This document shows, in pieces, positions 5,731-8,358 of a stretch of DNA of 8,358 nucleotides (the first letter of the stretch is position 1; every line of letters begins with the position of its first letter). The DNA comes from Bacteroidota bacterium. GTDB taxonomy: Bacteria; Bacteroidota; Bacteroidia; Chitinophagales; Chitinophagaceae. The stretch spans positions 1-8,358 of the forward strand of contig JANYAL010000316.1 of NCBI GenBank assembly GCA_025361325.1, read 5' to 3'. The notes beneath the pieces are model-generated. The model saw only the letters and a program-made list of their open reading frames with translations. It ran no database searches and was not told the origin of the DNA. Position numbers and translations under genes: made by a program.

Positions 5731-6801
5731 TTACTTCGGCTTGTATTCAAATACCATTACCGCATTCTCTTCCAGGTTGGCCCTGGAGAACAGCTCATAG
5801 CGTTTATCCCCGGCAGTAACTACCACGAGTGCTGTATTGGGAGGTATGCTGCCCAGGTTCTCTGCAAAGAGCAACAGTTCATTACGGGTTCTGTTCTCAT
5901 CCAGGCGTATGTGAAGCTCAATGGGCTTCTCGGTCAGGAGCTGGTGGCTCAGCAGGAGTTTTCCGTTGAAGAAGATGCTCACCGAGTCGCCGTCTACAAT
6001 GCCATTATCATACACACGGAGTGTGATGTCTTTGGTATTTACTTCCACCCTGCTTTCCTCATTGTTCCTTCTTTTCACCATCAGGTCGGGGATCTGTGTG
6101 TTGTCGTTCATTTTCACCACAGGATGTTCTACAGGTCTTAAAACAGTATCAGCAGGTTTTATGGTAACCGGTGGTATGGTCTTCACAATGGGGTCCACTG
6201 GTTTTTTTATGACCGGGGGGGCTACCCGTACTACCGAATCCCTTGGCCTTACCTTAATAATTGGCCTGGCCAGGGTATCCCTGTTCCGTTTCTGATCCTC
6301 ATTGCAATCCTTCATCCGTTCCAGGATCTTTTGCGGTACGGGCGATACCTTGCGCAGCCTGATCTGGTCAGCCGAAGGGGACATGGCATTCTGTTTCCCG
6401 AAGAAGGATTCTATCATATTCCCCAGAACCGTCTCAACCCCGGACCCTGTGGTTACGGTACCGATCAGGAAGTTCCTTCCATCCTGGGCGGAATTAGTAA
6501 CCTTGATATGCATCAGCACATGCGAACCACTGTTCTCGATGAATGATTCGCCATCCATCAGCCACTCATGCTTTTTAGGATTATACGATCCGGTGAAGTA
6601 AGCCTTGCAGTAGCTCCTGTGGTCGGTATATACATAATCCCAGGTATAACCACAGAGCCTGTTCCTGACCTGTATCACATTCACCTGAATGAATTCATCA
6701 TTACTCAGGTCACCTTCCCAGGTGCCGGTGATATCCTGCGCACCTGCCGTGTTCATGCTTAGGAGGCAGCAAAGCAGGGCCATGGTTCTGATTATATGCA
6801 T
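5731..6801 (-). CDS. secreted two-domain protein with Pro-rich linker, function unknown
   Basis: A 356-residue exported protein, function not recognised. Residues 1-21 are a signal peptide ending AGA before Gln22, the usual Bacteroidota cleavage context. Residues about 23-152 form a beta-rich domain starting ITGTWEGDL, reminiscent of lipocalin-like or other small beta-barrel folds, with Cys50 and Cys65 as a possible disulfide. Residues about 177-230 are a Pro/Lys/Val-rich linker with a 15-residue imperfect tandem repeat (194-208, 209-223; PPVxxKPxD core). Residues about 258-354 form a C-terminal domain with YDNGIVDGDSVSIFFNGK, LDENRTRNELLLFAENLGSIPPNTA and a closing beta strand; I have the impression that it recurs at the C-terminus of exported Chitinophagaceae proteins. 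The DNG-DGD stretch might bind calcium, unproven. It is probably periplasmic or cell-surface. The gene is preceded by a terminator, so it is likely transcribed alone. Confidence 0.82.
   Translation of the reverse strand: MHIIRTMALLCCLLSMNTAGAQDITGTWEGDLSNDEFIQVNVIQVRNRLCGYTWDYVYTDHRSYCKAYFTGSYNPKKHEWLMDGESFIENSGSHVLMHIKVTNSAQDGRNFLIGTVTTGSGVETVLGNMIESFFGKQNAMSPSADQIRLRKVSPVPQKILERMKDCNEDQKRNRDTLARPIIKVRPRDSVVRVAPPVIKKPVDPIVKTIPPVTIKPADTVLRPVEHPVVKMNDNTQIPDLMVKRRNNEESRVEVNTKDITLRVYDNGIVDGDSVSIFFNGKLLLSHQLLTEKPIELHIRLDENRTRNELLLFAENLGSIPPNTALVVVTAGDKRYELFSRANLEENAVMVFEYKPK
6133..6222 (-). repeat. two 15-codon imperfect tandem repeats in the Pro-rich linker
   Basis: Codons 194-208 (APPVIKKPVDPIVKT) and 209-223 (IPPVTIKPADTVLRP) share the PPVxxKPxD core. 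They form a stiff, basic, Pro-rich spacer between the two folded domains, of the kind that spans the periplasm or peptidoglycan. Confidence 0.6.
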
Positions 6802-6942
6802 CTTTTCTTTGGTTAATATTTTATAAAGTTGATGTCCATATAGTGCCTGAAAAATAAGCCTATAAATTTACTGCTATTTCCCTTTTACATTTTGTTAATT
6901 ATAGATGCGCCTGTGTAAGCTTTTTCACATACAATAAATGCA

Positions 6943-6967
6943 GAACCGGGGCCAAAGACCCCGGTCC
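6943..6967 (-). terminator. hairpin terminator after the triple-LCCL gene
   Basis: On the minus strand ACCGGGG (6965-6959) pairs with CCCCGGT (6951-6945) around a 7-base loop; G-C and G-U pairs extend the stem to 9 bp. It begins 17 bases after the stop codon. The tail (TGCATTTATTG) is only moderately T-rich, so efficiency is uncertain, but the GC-rich stem and position fit intrinsic termination and separate the two minus-strand genes. Confidence 0.62.
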
Positions 6968-6983
6968 GTACCAGTTTTAAGAT

Positions 6984-8042
6984 TTATCTAACAAAAACAA
7001 AGCTGCCTGCAAAGGCACCATAGTCCCTGCTGGTAACACCATTGCGGTAAGATCCCCGGTAGGAGGATGCACCTTGTTTTATTTCGATGGTTACCGTTCC
7101 GCCGCTTTCTACCGTGATCAGACCGGCATGAACGGCACAGGAAGCTATGGAACTATCATCGGAATACAGGCCTGTACCCCATACCCGGCTGGAGAGGGGT
7201 CCGCCCGGCGGGAAATAAAAAGTGAAATGGTCGCCGTTCCTTCCCCTGTATGTATCTGCCCTGGTTTCCCAGTTTCCCTCCGTAACCTTATTATGTTTAG
7301 GAATGATATTTTCCTGGCCCTTCACAAAGACAAAGCTGCCATTAAAGGCACCATAATTCCTGCTGCTTACCCCGTACCTTGTAGTTCCCCGGTACACGGA
7401 GGCACCGGGTTTTATTTCTATGGTCACTGTGCCGCCGTTCTCCACTGATATCAGTCCGGCATGAACCGCACAGGTGGCAATAGAACCGTCATCCGTGTAC
7501 AGGTCGGTACCCCAGATGCTGCCTGATAAGGTACCCCCCGGCGGGAAATAGTAGGTGAACCGTTCACCATTCCTTCCCCTGAAATTATTTGCCTTGGTAT
7601 TCCAGTCTCCCCGGATGGCATTCTTCCCGGCTTCATTGCGATGACCTGCCACAAAAATAAAACTCCCGGAAAAAGCACCATAGTCTTTGCTTGTAACCCC
7701 ATTTCGATAGGTACCACGGTAAGCTGATGCACCAGGTTTAATTTCTATCGTCACTGTGCCACCTTTTGTTGTGGTGATCAGTCCGGCATGAACGGCACAG
7801 GATGCTATCGAACCGTCATCGGTATAGAGTTCAGTACCCCAAACGCGTTCGGATACGGTACCGCCCGGCGGAAAATAGAAAGTGATCCTGTCGCCATTCC
7901 TACCGCGGTAAGAACTGGCCTGTGTGTTCCAGTCGCCCTTGATGGTGCCAGGCTGGCTGAACGCAGTAATATACAGCGATGTAAATATCACAAGGCTGAG
8001 CAGCCTTATAAGGGACTGCAGTATTTTCCTGTTTTTTTTCAT
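6984..8042 (-). CDS. secreted protein of three tandem LCCL domains
   Basis: A 352-residue exported protein. A basic N-terminus and hydrophobic core (about 10-27) form a signal peptide, probably cleaved at AFS before Gln30. The rest is three close copies of an LCCL domain, at about 34-132, 143-241 and 254-352. Each reads G(D/N)W(N/E)T, YRGRNG or FRGRNG, (F/Y)YFPPGG, WGTxLY, DDxSIAxCAVHAGLI, GGTVTIEI, YRGxxRxGVxS and YGAFxGSFxFV. LCCL is named from Limulus factor C, cochlin and Lgl1; the bacterial role is unknown, and carbohydrate or envelope binding is only a guess. Each copy has a single Cys, two residues after the usual LCCL position, and the protein has only three (82, 191, 302), so the usual disulfides are absent. 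Nothing but LCCL domains is attached, which suggests a binding or structural role. Likely monocistronic, ended by the hairpin at 6943-6967. Confidence 0.88.
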   Translation of the reverse strand: MKKNRKILQSLIRLLSLVIFTSLYITAFSQPGTIKGDWNTQASSYRGRNGDRITFYFPPGGTVSERVWGTELYTDDGSIASCAVHAGLITTTKGGTVTIEIKPGASAYRGTYRNGVTSKDYGAFSGSFIFVAGHRNEAGKNAIRGDWNTKANNFRGRNGERFTYYFPPGGTLSGSIWGTDLYTDDGSIATCAVHAGLISVENGGTVTIEIKPGASVYRGTTRYGVSSRNYGAFNGSFVFVKGQENIIPKHNKVTEGNWETRADTYRGRNGDHFTFYFPPGGPLSSRVWGTGLYSDDSSIASCAVHAGLITVESGGTVTIEIKQGASSYRGSYRNGVTSRDYGAFAGSFVFVR

Positions 8043-8117
8043 GACAATAATTTTAAAATAATGAGATATTTGATGCCAAACTATTTATAGTATTCCAATC
8101 ATTTTATGATTACCATC

Positions 8118-8147
8118 AAAAAGATGGATTAATAAGGTCATCTTTTT
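8118..8147. repeat. 9-base perfect inverted repeat AAAAAGATG / CATCTTTTT
   Basis: Arms at 8118-8126 and 8139-8147 enclose 12 bases. An overlapping alternative hairpin uses CCATC (8113-8117) and GATGG (8123-8127). The longer stem ends in T5 on both strands, so it could be a weak bidirectional stop, but it is AT-rich and may have no function. Confidence 0.35.
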
Positions 8148-8253
8148 CCGGGCCTGCGTGCATTTAATATCGGTCACCAGCATTGATTAATTTCAGGTAC
8201 AATGATATAAAACAGTTAATAATAAAAAAAGTAAGCTGTCGCTTTTGACGTAT

Positions 8254-8271
8254 TTGGCGCAATTGGCGCAA
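8254..8271. repeat. tandem 9-base repeat TTGGCGCAA x2
   Basis: Two exact adjacent copies (8254-8262, 8263-8271). They form a GC-rich island in AT-rich DNA, 18 bases before an ATG at 8289. They could be a tandem binding site for a regulator of a gene beyond the edge, or chance. Confidence 0.45.
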
Positions 8272-8358
8272 TCACAGGAATAGGCAGCATGCAAGGTATA
8301 TTACAAAAAGGTACTATGGTAGGGTCTTCTTCGGTACTTGTTCGGGTCAGGGTGCTAC

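Larger units (their letters stand above)
8043..8358. other. 316-base right flank, no confident gene
   Basis: This AT-rich stretch lies upstream of the LCCL gene and should hold its promoter, but I find no element with good spacing; TAGTTTGG on the minus strand (8085-8078) is one mismatch from TAnnTTTG and lacks a -33 partner. Two frames reach the window edge: plus from ATG 8289 (23 codons) and minus ending at TAA 8218-8216 (46 codons, Pro-rich). Either could be the edge of a real gene; neither is long enough to claim. Confidence 0.5.

Noticed and set aside
5921..6295. 124-residue plus-strand open frame
   Set aside because: It is antisense to the secreted two-domain gene, which has a signal peptide and clear domains; the composition looks like a shadow.
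7074..7448. 124-residue plus-strand open frame
   Set aside because: It is antisense to the LCCL repeats and simply mirrors their DNA.

Overview
The window looks like chromosomal DNA of a Bacteroidota bacterium, probably of the Chitinophagaceae/Chitinophaga type. The evidence is indirect: moderate GC, almost no Shine-Dalgarno sequences ahead of good starts, promoter-like sites of the Bacteroidota form (TTG, 17-23 bases, TAnnTTTG), signal peptides cleaved before Gln, and secreted proteins built from domains common in that phylum. No transposon, CRISPR array, tRNA or rRNA was found. The species cannot be named from this window.

Layout. (1) Positions 1-1714, plus strand: the 3' two thirds of a PepD-type dipeptidase gene, overlapping by one base a membrane protein of the steroid 5-alpha-reductase family. 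(2) Positions 1788-4490: a divergent pair made of a MocR-family regulator (minus) and a branched-chain amino acid aminotransferase, ilvE (plus). Their 195-base shared control region has a promoter-like site for each gene and three same-orientation copies of an 11-base motif, two of them 32 bases apart. (3) Positions 4491-4892: a gene-free stretch with a long hairpin, a possible pseudoknot or switch-like partner arm, a 26-base imperfect repeat and one exact DnaA-box sequence. (4) Positions 4893-5687, plus: an unrecognised two-helix membrane protein whose soluble part is an internally duplicated domain. (5) Positions 5731-8042, minus: two secreted proteins in separate units, one a two-domain protein with a Pro-rich linker, the other three tandem LCCL domains, with a hairpin terminator between them. 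(6) Positions 8043-8358: no confident gene; a tandem 9-base repeat and a small inverted repeat.

How the parts may work together. The best functional unit is the MocR/ilvE pair: a PLP-binding regulator facing a PLP enzyme across a shared operator region, which suggests control of branched-chain amino acid metabolism by an amino acid or PLP adduct. The dipeptidase and reductase are translationally coupled but have no obvious shared pathway. The two exported proteins are probably envelope or periplasmic. The window looks like ordinary core and lineage-specific genes, not a mobile island. The most novel-looking items are the MocR operator arrangement, the structured region after ilvE, and the triple LCCL protein with a displaced cysteine.
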